Shown piece by piece: positions 26,353 to 34,826 of a DNA stretch of 64,000 nucleotides. Under the pieces are notes generated by a model. That model made no database searches. It was not told the DNA's origin and saw only the letters and a program-made list of their open reading frames with translations. Origin of the DNA: Kitasatospora viridis (GTDB lineage Bacteria; Actinomycetota; Actinomycetes; Streptomycetales; Streptomycetaceae); NCBI RefSeq assembly GCF_007829815.1, contig NZ_VIWT01000001.1, forward strand, positions 3,805,501-3,869,500, in the 5' to 3' direction. Each line of letters begins with the position of its first letter. Within the stretch, counting starts at the first letter, position 1. The translations under genes were made by a program, and so were the position numbers.

Positions 26353-26618
26353 GCTCCCGGCCCCCCTTCCCCTCGGCGGCGGCACGGGTCGTGCCGCTCG
26401 CCTCCCTAATGCGGCCGATCCGCGGAAGGTTGCACGGCACCCGCCGGTGGTTCCGGCGGACCCGCCGGCGGGTTTCGCACCGTCAGGCGTGCTGCGGGGC
26501 CGGTCGTCAGCATGAAGGTCCACCGGGCGGACGGCTGCGGCGGACCGGACCATCGTGTCGATCGCCGTACCGGACATCCAGCACCAGCTGAAGCCGACCA
26601 GTACGGCCCGGCGAGTCG
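26353..26618. other. Intergenic region before add
   Basis: The gap between the divergent sigma gene and add (302 bases including the promoter at 26619-26648) has no gene that I can support. Its right end holds the add promoter and operator, annotated separately. Confidence 0.5.
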
Positions 26619-26648
26619 TTGGGATTCTACGCGCGTAGGCCTTACACT
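26619..26648 (+). promoter_or_regulatory. add promoter with CTACGCGCGTAG operator in the spacer
   Basis: TTGGGA (26619-26624) and TACACT (26643-26648) form a -35/-10 pair with an 18-base spacer. The spacer holds the perfect 12-bp palindrome CTACGCGCGTAG at 26627-26638. The start site would fall at or next to ATG 26655, six bases past the -10, so the transcript is probably leaderless. A repressor bound here would block polymerase directly. Confidence 0.7.
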
Positions 26649-26654
26649 CCCGCA

Positions 26655-27803
26655 ATGGAGAAGCAGATCCCTGTACCCGCGGGCACCACGGCCCCGCGCA
26701 CCCCGACCGCCGACCAGATCCGCCGCGCCCCGAAGGTGGTGCTGCACGACCACCTGGACGGCGGCCTCCGCCCCGAGACGATCGTCGAGCTCGCCGCCGC
26801 CTGCGGCTACACCAACCTGCCTACCACCGACCCGGCCAAGCTCGGCGTCTGGTTCCGCGAGGCGGCCGACTCCGGCTCGCTGGAGCGGTACCTGGAGACC
26901 TTCGCCCACACCTGCGCCGTGATGCAGACCCGGGACGCGCTGATCAAGGTCGCGGCCGACTGCGCCGAGGACCTGGCCGCCGACGGCGTGGTTTACGCCG
27001 AGGTGCGCTACGCCCCCGAGCAGCACCTGGAGGGCGGCCTGACCCTGGACCAGGTCGTCGACGCGGTGCAGGACGGCTTCCGGCTCGGCGAGGCCAACGC
27101 CCGCGCGGCCGGCCACCGGATCCGGATCGGCACCCTGATCACCGCGATGCGGCACGCCGCCCGCTCGCAGGAGATCGCCGAGCTGGCCAACCGCCACCGG
27201 GACAACGGCGTGGTCGGCTTCGACATCGCCGGTGCCGAGGCCGGCTTCCCCCCCACCCGGCACCAGGCCGCCTTCGACTACCTCAAGGGCGAGAACAACC
27301 ACTTCACCATCCACGCCGGCGAGGCCTTCGGTCTGCCGTCGATCTGGGAGGCGCTGCAGTGCTGCGGCGCCGACCGGCTCGGCCACGGCGTGCGGATCAC
27401 CGACGACATCACGGTGCACGAGGACGGCTCGGTGACCCTGGGCCGGCTCGCCGCCTACGTCCGGGACAAGCGGATCCCGCTGGAGATGTGCCCCACCTCC
27501 AACCTGCAGACCGGCGCGGCCAGCTCCTACGCCGAGCACCCGATCGGCCTGCTGGCCCGGCTGAAGTACCGGGTCACGGTGAACACCGACAACCGCCTGA
27601 TGAGCGGCACCAGCATGAGCCAGGAGTTCGCCCACCTGGTGGAGGCGTTCGGCTACGACCTGGACGACATGCAGTGGTTCACCGTGAACGCGCTCAAGTC
27701 GGCCTTCCTGCCGTTCGACGAGCGCCTCGCGATGATCAACGAGGTGGTCAAGCCGGGCTACGCCGAGCTGCGTTCCGAGTGGCTGTTCGGCACCTCGTCC
27801 TGA
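26655..27803 (+). CDS. add: Adenosine deaminase
   Basis: The 382-residue TIM-barrel enzyme converts (deoxy)adenosine to (deoxy)inosine. Zinc and catalytic residues are visible: [10 protein letters not shown] (HxH), HAGEAFG (His, Glu), RLGHGVRI, and [10 protein letters not shown] followed by [10 protein letters not shown] (Asp). Usual length for the family is 330-380. No Shine-Dalgarno precedes ATG 26655; the promoter geometry points to a leaderless message. The operator in its promoter links it to deoC and, less exactly, to the BMP transporter and deoA. Confidence 0.93.
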   Translation: MEKQIPVPAGTTAPRTPTADQIRRAPKVVLHDHLDGGLRPETIVELAAACGYTNLPTTDPAKLGVWFREAADSGSLERYLETFAHTCAVMQTRDALIKVAADCAEDLAADGVVYAEVRYAPEQHLEGGLTLDQVVDAVQDGFRLGEANARAAGHRIRIGTLITAMRHAARSQEIAELANRHRDNGVVGFDIAGAEAGFPPTRHQAAFDYLKGENNHFTIHAGEAFGLPSIWEALQCCGADRLGHGVRITDDITVHEDGSVTLGRLAAYVRDKRIPLEMCPTSNLQTGAASSYAEHPIGLLARLKYRVTVNTDNRLMSGTSMSQEFAHLVEAFGYDLDDMQWFTVNALKSAFLPFDERLAMINEVVKPGYAELRSEWLFGTSS

Positions 27804-27846
27804 GCTGACGTTTCATCAGAAACCTTTTGTCATACGGTCCGACAGG

Positions 27847-27871
27847 TCACTCACAGGAGTGAGGGGCTTTT
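27847..27871 (+). terminator. Weak terminator after add
   Basis: TCACTC-ACAG-GAGTGA forms a 6-bp hairpin (27847-27862) followed by GGGGCTTTT, 44 bases after the add stop. Confidence 0.5.
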
Positions 27872-27996
27872 GGCCCGGGCCCGGGCCACTGTCTACGGTG
27901 TGCCAGTCACTGCTGACACGGCGCGGCGGCGTACCCCGGGGCGGCTGCCGCCCCGGCCCGTCCGCGGCGCCGGCCCGACAGACGCGAGGACTACTG

Positions 27997-28368
27997 ATGA
28001 AGCAGGCCACTCTGAAGGCCGCCGGCACCGCGGCGCTCGCCATCGCGGCGGTCGCCGCCGGGACCGCCTCGGCCGCTGCGGCCCCCGGCCTCAGCGCGCT
28101 GCCCACCGGCGGCCTGCCCGACACCGGCGGCGCGACCAGCACGCTGAGCAAGACCCCGTTGGTCGGCGGCCCGGTCGCGCAGACCACCGGCCTGCTCGGC
28201 CAGGGTGCCGGCCAGCAGGCGACCGCCGGCGACCAGACCGCCGCCGCCCCCACCCGGGCGCTGCCGGTCGCCGCGGTGCAGGGCGTCACCAAGCAGGCCG
28301 GCGGCCCGCTGGGCGGCGTGGTGGGCAGCGCGGTCCCGCTGAGCGGCGGGCTGCCGCTGGGCGGCTGA
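27997..28368 (+). CDS. Small secreted Ala/Gly-rich protein
   Basis: The 123-residue protein has a signal peptide (about 1-28, cleavage near TASAAAAPG). The mature part is low complexity in Gly, Ala, Pro, Thr and Leu with motifs such as GGLPDTGG, GGPLGGV and GGLPLGG. It has no Cys. GCGAGGA at 27983-27990 and the signal peptide fix the start at ATG 27997. I do not recognise its function; similar small secreted proteins are common in Streptomyces. Confidence 0.72.
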   Translation: MKQATLKAAGTAALAIAAVAAGTASAAAAPGLSALPTGGLPDTGGATSTLSKTPLVGGPVAQTTGLLGQGAGQQATAGDQTAAAPTRALPVAAVQGVTKQAGGPLGGVVGSAVPLSGGLPLGG

Positions 28369-28380
28369 CGTCGTCTCCGT

Positions 28381-28516
28381 CCGCGCGAGCACGGCCCTGC
28401 GAACGGGGCCGACTCCGCGTGAGCGCGGCCCTGCGAACGGGGCCGACTCCGCGCGAGCACGGCCCTGCGCACGGGGCCGACTCCGCGTGAGCGCGGCCCT
28501 GCACACGGGGCCGGCT
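28381..28516 (+). repeat. Four 34-bp tandem repeats
   Basis: Units start at 28381, 28415, 28449 and 28483 (period exactly 34). Each contains CGGCCC-N8-GGGCCG, a 6-bp stem, and units alternate between CGCGCGAGCACG and CGCGTGAGCGCG at their left ends, so the array may have grown by doubling a two-unit block. Confidence 0.8.
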
Positions 28517-28571
28517 CAGCGCGTGCGGGCGTGACCCGCGTGCCAGGGCGTGACCCCACGTCTCACACCGC

Positions 28572-28632
28572 CCCGGCACGCACGAGAGCGCGGTCCCCGT
28601 TCGACGGGGGCCGCGCTCTCGCGTGTGCCGGG
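28572..28632. terminator. Large bidirectional hairpin terminator
   Basis: A stem of about 28 bp with few mismatches (28572-28599 with 28605-28632) around loop TTCGA lies between the convergent secreted-protein and PspC genes. The remaining bases of 28369-28672 hold the 34-bp repeats. Confidence 0.85.
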
Positions 28633-28672
28633 CCGGTCGTGGATCCACGGATCCGCGGCCGGGGCGGCCGGT

Positions 28673-28855
28673 TCACGGTTCCTGGGGGAGCAGCAGCCAC
28701 AGGCCCAGGTAGATCAGGACCTGCGGGCCGGGCAGCAGGCAGGAGAGCACGAAGATCAGCCGGACCGTCCAGGGGGTGAGGCCGAAGCGCTCGGCCACCC
28801 CGGCGCAGACACCGGCGATCAGACGGTTGTGACGGGGGCGGGCCAGGGTGCGCAT
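28673..28855 (-). CDS. PspC-domain small membrane protein
   Basis: The 60-residue protein is a single PspC domain: RTLARPRHNRLIAGVCAGVAERFGL, then one or two membrane segments ending LLLPQEP. PspC proteins belong to envelope-stress responses in other bacteria; in Streptomyces the small ones are of unclear role. GGGAG lies 10-14 bases before ATG 28855. The open frame to 28894 is less likely to be used. Confidence 0.83.
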   Translation of the reverse strand: MRTLARPRHNRLIAGVCAGVAERFGLTPWTVRLIFVLSCLLPGPQVLIYLGLWLLLPQEP

Positions 28856-28914
28856 CGTGTTCTCCCAGTTCAGGGGCGGATCGGATGCCTCCATCGTGGC
28901 CCGGGCCGGGCCGG

Positions 28915-29661
28915 TCAGGCGTCCGCCCGAATGCCGATCCGCGACCCCCGGGTCTCCCCGGGCTGGGTGACCCGGATCTGGGGGTCGGCCTCAGGGTCGG
29001 CCCTGAGAACCGGCGGGTTGGGGACGTCGACGCCACCCGCACTGGTACCCCCGGCGGCCCGGGCGCGCAGCGCGGCCCGGGTGGCCGGCACCAGCAGCAG
29101 GTGCACCAGGGCGGCGCCGACCACACCGATCAGCACGTCGTCCACGTTCAGCACCCGGCCGGCCGAGGTCTCCAGCACCTCCAGCCCGGTGGCGATCAGC
29201 GCGCTCAGCCCGACCGCGTGCAGGAAGGACGGCAGCCAGCGGGTGTACAGCCGGCCCCCGACCAGGGGGAGCAGCACGCCGAACGGGGCGGTCTGGGCCA
29301 GCGCGGCCAGCACCTGGCGGGCCGCCGTGCCGCCGCCGGCCGCGAACGCGCGGTGCAGGGTGGCGAAGGGTGTGAGGTTGGCGTCGTAGGCCCAGGCGGT
29401 GGCCGGGACCGCACGCAGGGTCAGCCAGCTGAGCACCGCGAAGTGCAGGGTGAGCAGGACCACGGCTCCCGAGCGGAGCGCTGCGGGGAGCGTGGCGCCG
29501 CCCCCGGGCCGAGCCTCGGGGTCCGGTCCTCGCTCTGGGACTCGCACCGTGCCGGGCGTGCTCCGCACGCCGGTGCCATCTCGCTGCACGCCCCCGAAGA
29601 CGCCCCTGCGCGCCGTACCGGTTCCCGGGGGTGTCGCCGTCACCTGGGTGTCCTCACTCAC
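28915..29661 (-). CDS. VanZ-family membrane protein
   Basis: The 248-residue protein has a polar N-terminus of about 65 residues and then four membrane segments with the VanZ pattern: NLTPFATLHRAF, FGVLLPLVGGR and SALIATGLEVLETSAGRVLNVDDVLIGVVGAALVH. VanZ-like proteins have been tied to glycopeptide tolerance and carbohydrate anchoring, but most have unknown function. The start is GTG 29661. It lies downstream of the AfsQ operon on the same strand with a 71-base gap. Confidence 0.8.
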   Translation of the reverse strand: MSEDTQVTATPPGTGTARRGVFGGVQRDGTGVRSTPGTVRVPERGPDPEARPGGGATLPAALRSGAVVLLTLHFAVLSWLTLRAVPATAWAYDANLTPFATLHRAFAAGGGTAARQVLAALAQTAPFGVLLPLVGGRLYTRWLPSFLHAVGLSALIATGLEVLETSAGRVLNVDDVLIGVVGAALVHLLLVPATRAALRARAAGGTSAGGVDVPNPPVLRADPEADPQIRVTQPGETRGSRIGIRADA

Positions 29662-29732
29662 AGAGACTCACAGAGGCTCACAGAGCCGGTCGCGGGCTCC
29701 GGCCCGGCCGTCCGGCTGCTCGGCCGCTCGGG

Positions 29733-30155
29733 CTACTCGTCGTCGCAGTGCAGGGTGCCGCTCGGGCTGGGCGAGGGCGAGGGCAGGGCGCTGAACAGGC
29801 TGCCGTCGGGCAGCGACGGGGTGGCGCTGGGCAGCGGGGACGGCGTCACGCCCTTGGCCGGCGCGTGCTGGACGCCCACGGAGGGGGAGGCCGCCGCCGG
29901 TGGGCGCAGCGGGGTGGGGCAGGAGGTGCGGCTGGCCGGCGCGCCGGCGTCCACCGGGATCGCGGTCGGCCGGATCCCGCACCCGCCGGCCAGCAGGGCG
30001 ACCGCGGTCGCCGCGCCGGCGGCCAGCGCCCAGCGCCGGAACCGGCCACCGACCGCCCCGCTGTCACCCGCACCCGCACCAACACCCGCACCCAGCGCCC
30101 GGTGCGTCACCCGCACCCGCGCCCGCAGTTGCTCGCTCGTTCCGTCGCCCGTCAT
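29733..30155 (-). CDS. Membrane-anchored (lipoprotein-like) protein of the afsQ operon
   Basis: The 140-residue protein has a cytosolic-type N-terminus of about 40 residues, a hydrophobic stretch RWALAAGAATAVALLAGGC, and a Pro/Ser/Thr-rich outer part ending HCDDE. AGGC is a poor lipobox, so it may be either a lipoprotein or a single-pass membrane protein. It overlaps the sensor kinase gene by ATGA. A small lipoprotein downstream of afsQ2 also occurs in S. coelicolor as I recall, which supports a conserved three-gene unit. Confidence 0.72.
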   Translation of the reverse strand: MTGDGTSEQLRARVRVTHRALGAGVGAGAGDSGAVGGRFRRWALAAGAATAVALLAGGCGIRPTAIPVDAGAPASRTSCPTPLRPPAAASPSVGVQHAPAKGVTPSPLPSATPSLPDGSLFSALPSPSPSPSGTLHCDDE

Positions 30156-31738
30156 GCCTCGGACCTCCGCCCGGTCGATTCCCCCGAGCCCCCCGAGATC
30201 CCCGAGCCCCCCGGCGCCCCCGGCTCCTGCCGCTGCCCCTCGGCGGGCACGGCGGACGGCGGGCGCAGCGGCAGCCGCAGCGTGAACACCGCGCCCTGCT
30301 CGCCGTTGGCGGCGGTGATGGTGCCGCCGTGGATCTGTGCGTTGGCCATCGCGATGGACAGCCCCAGGCCGCTGCCCTCGGACCGGGCCCGGCCCTTGTC
30401 GGCCTTGTAGAACCGGTCGAAGACGTGCGGCAGCACGTCCTGCGGGATGCCCGGTCCGCTGTCGCTGACCTGCACCACCACCTCGCCGGCCCCGGTCGGG
30501 CCGACTCCCTGGCGGACCGTCACCTTGACCGGCGAGCCGCCGTGCTTGAGCGCGTTGCCGATCAGGTTGGCGAAGACCACGTCCAGCCGGCGCGGGTCCA
30601 CCACGGCCAGCACGCCGCGCGGCGCGTCGACCTCCACCGCGTCGTACCAGGCGCGGCCGTCGATGCAGGACATCACCAGGTCGGCGATGTCCATCTCGTC
30701 GGCGACCAGTTTGGCGGTGCCCGCGTCGAACCGGGTCACCTCCATCAGGTTCTCCACCAGGTCGGAGAGCCGCCGGGTCTCGCTGACCACGAGCCGGACG
30801 GCCGGCTCGATCATCGGGTCGAGCGACTCGGCCTCGTCCTCCAGGATGTCGGTGACGGCGGTCATCGCGGTCAGCGGGGTGCGCAGCTCGTGCGACATGT
30901 CGGCGACGAACCGCCGGCTCTGCGCCTCCCGGGCGCTCAGCCCCTCCACCTGCTCGGAGAGCGCCTCGGCGGTGCTGTTGAAGGTCCTTGCCAGGTCGGA
31001 GAGTTCGTCGGTGCCGCTGACCTCCAGCCGGGTGTCCAGCTTGCCCTCGCCCAACCGCTTGGCGGCCTCGGCGAGTTGGCGGACCGGGCGGAGCACGGTG
31101 GCGGAGGCCGCTTGGGCCAGCAGGGTGGCCGCGATCAGCGCCAGCAGGGTGGCCACGGCCAGCGACCAGCCCAGCGTGTTGAGGTCGGCCCGCTCGTTGT
31201 CCAGCGACTTGAACATGAAGGCGGTCGGCCCGGTCGGCACCACCCGGGTGCCGCCGACCACGTAGGGGTGGCCGTCCAGGTCCACCCGCTGCCAGTACAG
31301 GTGGTACGTGTACGGGTTGCCCTGGCCGGTGGCCCGCGGGGTGTCCACCGCGGTGAGCAGCGCGCGCGGCACCTGGCCCATGGTGAAGCGCGGGTCCGAA
31401 CTCGCCGAGCAGCCAGGCTGGTTCTCGTCCGAGACCACCACGTTGTAGCTCAGCCCGGAGCTGGCCACGGTGTTCGCCAGCGCGACCAGGTCGGGGCAGG
31501 AGGCGTTCAGCGGCAGGCTGGAGACGTTGCGGCTGAGCGAGACCCGGAAGTCGTTCAGCGCGGTGTCCTGGGCGCGCTTGAGCACCGCGTCCCGGTTCAG
31601 CCAGTAGGCGATGCCGGAGGCGGAGACCGCTGCGGTCAGCGCCACCACGGCGAAGACGGCGGCCAGCCGGACCCGCAGCGAGCTCAGGCGCAGCCGCCGC
31701 CGCCAGGCCTGGCGGCGGCCGATCTGTTGGTCAGTCAC
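30152..31738 (-). CDS. afsQ2: Sensor histidine kinase AfsQ2
   Basis: The 528-residue kinase has two membrane segments (about 27-48 and 195-215) flanking an outer sensor domain with Cys residues. A HAMP domain (TVLRPVRQLAEAAKRLGEG) follows. The H box is RRFVADMSHELRTPLTAM, the N box NLIGNALKHGG, and the G boxes SDSGPGIP and GSGLGLSIA. The C-terminus is a Gly/Pro/Ser tail. The neighbouring regulator is AfsQ1-like and sigQ is divergent, the same arrangement as in S. coelicolor, where AfsQ1/Q2 controls antibiotic production and nitrogen response. The start is GTG 31738. Confidence 0.88.
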   Translation of the reverse strand: MTDQQIGRRQAWRRRLRLSSLRVRLAAVFAVVALTAAVSASGIAYWLNRDAVLKRAQDTALNDFRVSLSRNVSSLPLNASCPDLVALANTVASSGLSYNVVVSDENQPGCSASSDPRFTMGQVPRALLTAVDTPRATGQGNPYTYHLYWQRVDLDGHPYVVGGTRVVPTGPTAFMFKSLDNERADLNTLGWSLAVATLLALIAATLLAQAASATVLRPVRQLAEAAKRLGEGKLDTRLEVSGTDELSDLARTFNSTAEALSEQVEGLSAREAQSRRFVADMSHELRTPLTAMTAVTDILEDEAESLDPMIEPAVRLVVSETRRLSDLVENLMEVTRFDAGTAKLVADEMDIADLVMSCIDGRAWYDAVEVDAPRGVLAVVDPRRLDVVFANLIGNALKHGGSPVKVTVRQGVGPTGAGEVVVQVSDSGPGIPQDVLPHVFDRFYKADKGRARSEGSGLGLSIAMANAQIHGGTITAANGEQGAVFTLRLPLRPPSAVPAEGQRQEPGAPGGSGISGGSGESTGRRSEA

Positions 31739-31799
31739 GTCTCGGGTCAGCCGTTCGCTCTGGACTGTCGGTCAACTCTGGCGGGCGCGGACGCGCCGC

Positions 31800-32495
31800 T
31801 CAGGAGGGCGGGTCCAGACGATAGCCCACCCCGCGGACCGTGCGGATCAGGGTGGGGGCCGAGGGCACGTCCTCCACCTTGGCCCGCAGCCGCTGCACGC
31901 AGGCGTCCACCAGGCGGGAGTCGCCCAGGTAGTCGTGCTCCCAGACCAGCCGGAGCAGTTGCTGGCGGGAGAGCGCCTGGCCGGGACGCCGGCTGAGCTC
32001 CAGCAGCAGCCGCAGCTCGGTCGGGGTGAGTTGGAGGTCCTCGCCGTCCTTGGTGACCGTCATCGCCGAGCGGTCGATCACCAGCGACCCGAAGGCCGAG
32101 GAGTCCGAGTTCTCCCGCTCGCCGCGGCGCAGCACGGCGCGGATCCGGGCGTCCAGCACCCGGGGCTGCACGGGTTTGACGACGTAGTCGTCGGCGCCGG
32201 ACTCCAGGCCCACCACCACGTCGATGTCGTCCGAGCGTGCCGTGAGCAGGATGATCGGCAGTTGGTCGCTGCGGCGGATCCGGCGGCAGACCTCGAAGCC
32301 GTCGATCCCGGGCAGCATCACGTCCAGCACGATCAGGTCGGGCCGCTGCTCCTTGAACAGGCGCAGCCCGTCCTCGCCGGACGCGGCGGCGGCCACACGG
32401 TGGCCCTGGCGGGTGAGGGCGAGTTCGAGACCCGTCCGGATGGCGTCGTCGTCCTCGATCAATAGCAGGAAAGGCACCTGTTCATTCTTGCTCAC
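31800..32495 (-). CDS. afsQ1: Response regulator AfsQ1 (OmpR/PhoB type)
   Basis: The 231-residue protein has a receiver domain (LLIEDDDAIRTGL; phospho-acceptor Asp in LIVLDVMLPGIDG; Thr in LLTARSDD; Lys in YVVKPV) and a winged-helix output domain (LTPTELRLLLELSRRPGQ, RLVDACVQRLRAKVE, IRTVRGVGYRLD). From memory it is very close to S. coelicolor AfsQ1 over nearly its whole length. The start GTG 32495 adds six residues to the form that begins VPFLLLIED. A GTGAC-N6-GTGAC site in the gap to sigQ fits the published AfsQ1 box. Confidence 0.9.
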   Translation of the reverse strand: MSKNEQVPFLLLIEDDDAIRTGLELALTRQGHRVAAAASGEDGLRLFKEQRPDLIVLDVMLPGIDGFEVCRRIRRSDQLPIILLTARSDDIDVVVGLESGADDYVVKPVQPRVLDARIRAVLRRGERENSDSSAFGSLVIDRSAMTVTKDGEDLQLTPTELRLLLELSRRPGQALSRQQLLRLVWEHDYLGDSRLVDACVQRLRAKVEDVPSAPTLIRTVRGVGYRLDPPS

Positions 32496-32578
32496 CGGGT
32501 GTGCCCCCGGGAACCGTCCGGGGTCACAGAGGCGTCAAGGGTGTCGAGCGCCACTGCGTGACCAAAGTCCCGGGGCTT

Positions 32579-32594
32579 GTGACACCGCTGTGAC
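32579..32594. promoter_or_regulatory. AfsQ1 binding box in the afsQ1-sigQ gap
   Basis: GTGAC-ACCGCT-GTGAC matches exactly the direct-repeat consensus GTnAC-n6-GTnAC reported for AfsQ1. It lies 84 bases from afsQ1 and 129 bases from sigQ, so it could serve both divergent promoters. Confidence 0.75.
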
Positions 32595-32722
32595 AGTTGG
32601 CGGACACCGCCATGACGGGTGGGCGGCAGGATTTTCCTTGTCACCGCGACCGACCACGAGAGTGGGAGGGGGAACGGGGACGGTGATAAGGACCCGCTCG
32701 TACCGACCATGGGGGCGCCACG

Positions 32723-33478
32723 ATGAACGCAACGCTTGAGACCCGGAGCTTCTGGGACGGCAAGCGCGCCGCGGAGGCGTTGGCCGTTACGGCGGAGGCA
32801 GGCTGCTCGGGGGGACGCCGGGGGAGCGCGAGCGGCCGAGGTCACGGGGGGACGAAGGGGGCGACCCTCTACCGGGTGGGGCCGGTGGCGGAGAACCTCC
32901 CCTCGACGGGGCAGCAGGGAGGCGCGCAGGGGGAGCACCCGGCCGCCGAGGTGGACCACCTGACGGAGTTCACCGCGTACGTGCGCGAGCGCCGCGCCTC
33001 CCTGTACGCCACCGCCTACCACCTGACCGGCGACCGCTTCGAGGCCGAGGACCTGCTGCAGAGCGCGCTCTTCAGCACCTACCGCGCCTGGGGCCGGATC
33101 GCCGACAAGGCGGCGGTCGGCGGCTACCTGCGCCGCACCATGACCAACCTGCACATCTCGGCCTGGCGCCGCCGCAAGCTCAACGAGTACCCGACCGAGG
33201 AGCTGCCCGAGACCGTCGGCGACACCGACGCGATGGGCGGCACCGAACTGCGCGCCGTGCTCTGGCAGGCGCTGGCCAAGCTGCCGGAGAACCAGCGCAC
33301 CATGCTGGTGCTCCGCTACTACGAGGGCCGCACCGACCCGGAGATCGCCGACATCCTGGGCATCAGCGTCGGCACCGTGAAGAGCAGCATCTGGCGCGCC
33401 CTGCGCCGGCTGCGCGACGACGAGCACCTCAACCGCACCGGCGACACCGTGCACGCCTTCGGCGAGCTGGTCGCCTGA
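32723..33478 (+). CDS. sigQ: SigQ-like SigE-family sigma factor
   Basis: The 251-residue protein has an unusual N-terminal part of about 75 residues, Gly/Arg-rich and low in structure (ETRSFWDGKRAAEALAVTAEA then GGRRGSASGRG). Region 2 is LTEFTAYVRERRASLYATAYHLTGDRFEAEDLLQ and region 4 is LPENQRTMLVLRYYEGRTDPEIADILGISVGTVKSSIWRALRRL. It is divergent from afsQ1 with an AfsQ1 box between, as in S. coelicolor, where SigQ acts against the AfsQ system. A strong terminator follows at 33577. Confidence 0.87.
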   Translation: MNATLETRSFWDGKRAAEALAVTAEAGCSGGRRGSASGRGHGGTKGATLYRVGPVAENLPSTGQQGGAQGEHPAAEVDHLTEFTAYVRERRASLYATAYHLTGDRFEAEDLLQSALFSTYRAWGRIADKAAVGGYLRRTMTNLHISAWRRRKLNEYPTEELPETVGDTDAMGGTELRAVLWQALAKLPENQRTMLVLRYYEGRTDPEIADILGISVGTVKSSIWRALRRLRDDEHLNRTGDTVHAFGELVA

Positions 33479-33576
33479 GTACCAATGAACTCCCGTCGGG
33501 GGACGGGTGAATAACGGGCGCGGAGTCGCGCAGGGCTCGGGGGAGTCCAGCGCCGGCAGGGAAGCCGCGCCCTTCA

Positions 33577-33624
33577 CCGGCAGCCGGCCGGCGTCTCGGG
33601 AGAGGACGCCGCGCCGGCTGCCGG
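33577..33624. terminator. Terminator after sigQ
   Basis: A 19-bp stem with a single bulged base (33577-33595 with 33605-33624) is followed by GGCTTTC. It separates the convergent sigQ and HTH-protein genes. Confidence 0.85.
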
Positions 33625-33633
33625 GCTTTCGGG

Positions 33634-34563
33634 TCAGGCGAGCTCGGGGTCGGGGGTACCGGCGAGCCGGAGTCGCTCGCGCCAGCCCGGGCGGGCGGGT
33701 TCGGGCTCCTGGGGCTGCGCTGCTGCGGCTGCGGTGCGGCACCGCGCGCAGCGGTCCTCGCCCGCGACCACGCGGAACGGGACTTCGCAGTCGGTGCAGA
33801 TCGCCAGGTGCACGGGGTGATCGTCGAGTTGGTGGGCGGGCATCTTGTCGCGCAGCCGGGTGCGGAGCAGTCCGGCCGGGCACTTGAGGGGGACGGGGAG
33901 CCCGGCGGTCAGCGCGTGCCGCAGGCCCGCCGGGCTGACGCCCCGGGCCAGCCACTCGGCGGCGAGCGGGGCGAGGCGGGCCGCCTCGGCGGAGCCGAGG
34001 ACGAGGCGGGAGTCCGTGTTGCGCAGCGAGTGGAGCACCTGCTCGGCGAGCGCGAGGCGGCCGTCGGGGTCGGACTCGGGCTCGGTGTCAGGGTCGGGCT
34101 CGGATTTGGGCTCGGGCGGGACCGGGAGGGGGGAAGGCGTGTTGTCCCCCAGTGTTCCTCCCGTAGGGAGGGCGGTGCCGGATGGCGGGCCGACGGGCGG
34201 TGCGGGCTTCGGTTTTCCGGCATCCGGTTGGTCACTGGAGAGGAGCTGCTCCGCCTCGTCCGGCCGCAACGGCACGTTGGACACCAGCGACTCCGAGCGC
34301 AGCTGCCCGGTCGCGCTGCGCCGCGTACTGGTGTGCAGCAGCCCGGCCTTGGCGAGCTGGCGGCGCGCCCGGTCGGCGGTGATGCGGCCGCCCGTCAACC
34401 CGGCGGCGAGCTCGGTGACGGTGGTCCGGCGGGCGGCGGGCGCGGAGAGGGCCAAGGCGCGTACCAGGAGCCGGAAGGCGGCATCTGAGAGGTCGTCATC
34501 CCAGACGTGGGAGTTGGCGATCTGGGTGAAGTCGCGAGAGGGCGCGATAGCATGCTGGAGCAT
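33634..34563 (-). CDS. HTH-domain protein with C-terminal zinc-ribbon-like motif
   Basis: The 309-residue protein starts MLQHAIAPSRDFTQIANSHVWDD and has an N-terminal winged-helix-like region (about 25-105: AAFRLLVRALALS, TVTELAAGL, ARRQLAKAGLLHTSTR). A Pro/Glu/Asp-rich linker (about 115-175) and a helical domain follow. Near the C-terminus CTDC and CARC form a probable zinc site. The layout is of a family common in Streptomyces as helix-turn-helix proteins with no assigned role. ATG 34563 was chosen over 34620 because the family begins MLQHAIAP. Confidence 0.7.
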   Translation of the reverse strand: MLQHAIAPSRDFTQIANSHVWDDDLSDAAFRLLVRALALSAPAARRTTVTELAAGLTGGRITADRARRQLAKAGLLHTSTRRSATGQLRSESLVSNVPLRPDEAEQLLSSDQPDAGKPKPAPPVGPPSGTALPTGGTLGDNTPSPLPVPPEPKSEPDPDTEPESDPDGRLALAEQVLHSLRNTDSRLVLGSAEAARLAPLAAEWLARGVSPAGLRHALTAGLPVPLKCPAGLLRTRLRDKMPAHQLDDHPVHLAICTDCEVPFRVVAGEDRCARCRTAAAAAQPQEPEPARPGWRERLRLAGTPDPELA

Positions 34564-34774
34564 CGTCAGTGGGGTCTTTCCACTTGGCGGATGAAGAGCC
34601 CGGCCGGGTGCTGAGAACACCCGTTCGGGCTCGCCCCTTTTCTGTCAGGGGCAACCTGTTCACCGCGCACGCTACACGGCTGCGAGCACCGTAAACCACA
34701 CTATGCGATCGCGTGAGCACTGTGCGCAACCCTCCGTGCGCCCCCGTGCGCCCGCTGCGGCGGTGTGGGAAGGA

Positions 34775-34815
34775 CGAGGCCCCCGGATGCTCAATAGCTG
34801 TACCCGGGGGCCTCG
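34775..34815. terminator. Terminator downstream of the DUF397-like gene
   Basis: A perfect 12-bp stem (34775-34786 with 34804-34815) with a 17-base loop lies 11 bases beyond the stop of the DUF397-like gene on the minus strand. Confidence 0.8.
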
Positions 34816-34826
34816 TTGACTGGTGT

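Noticed and set aside
28381..28516. Regular 34-bp repeats as a possible CRISPR array
   Set aside because: The units are contiguous with no spacers, and no cas gene is in the window.
33507..33887. Plus-strand 126-codon open frame after sigQ
   Set aside because: It runs through the terminator and over the end of the HTH gene, is Arg-rich, and has no ribosome site or domain.
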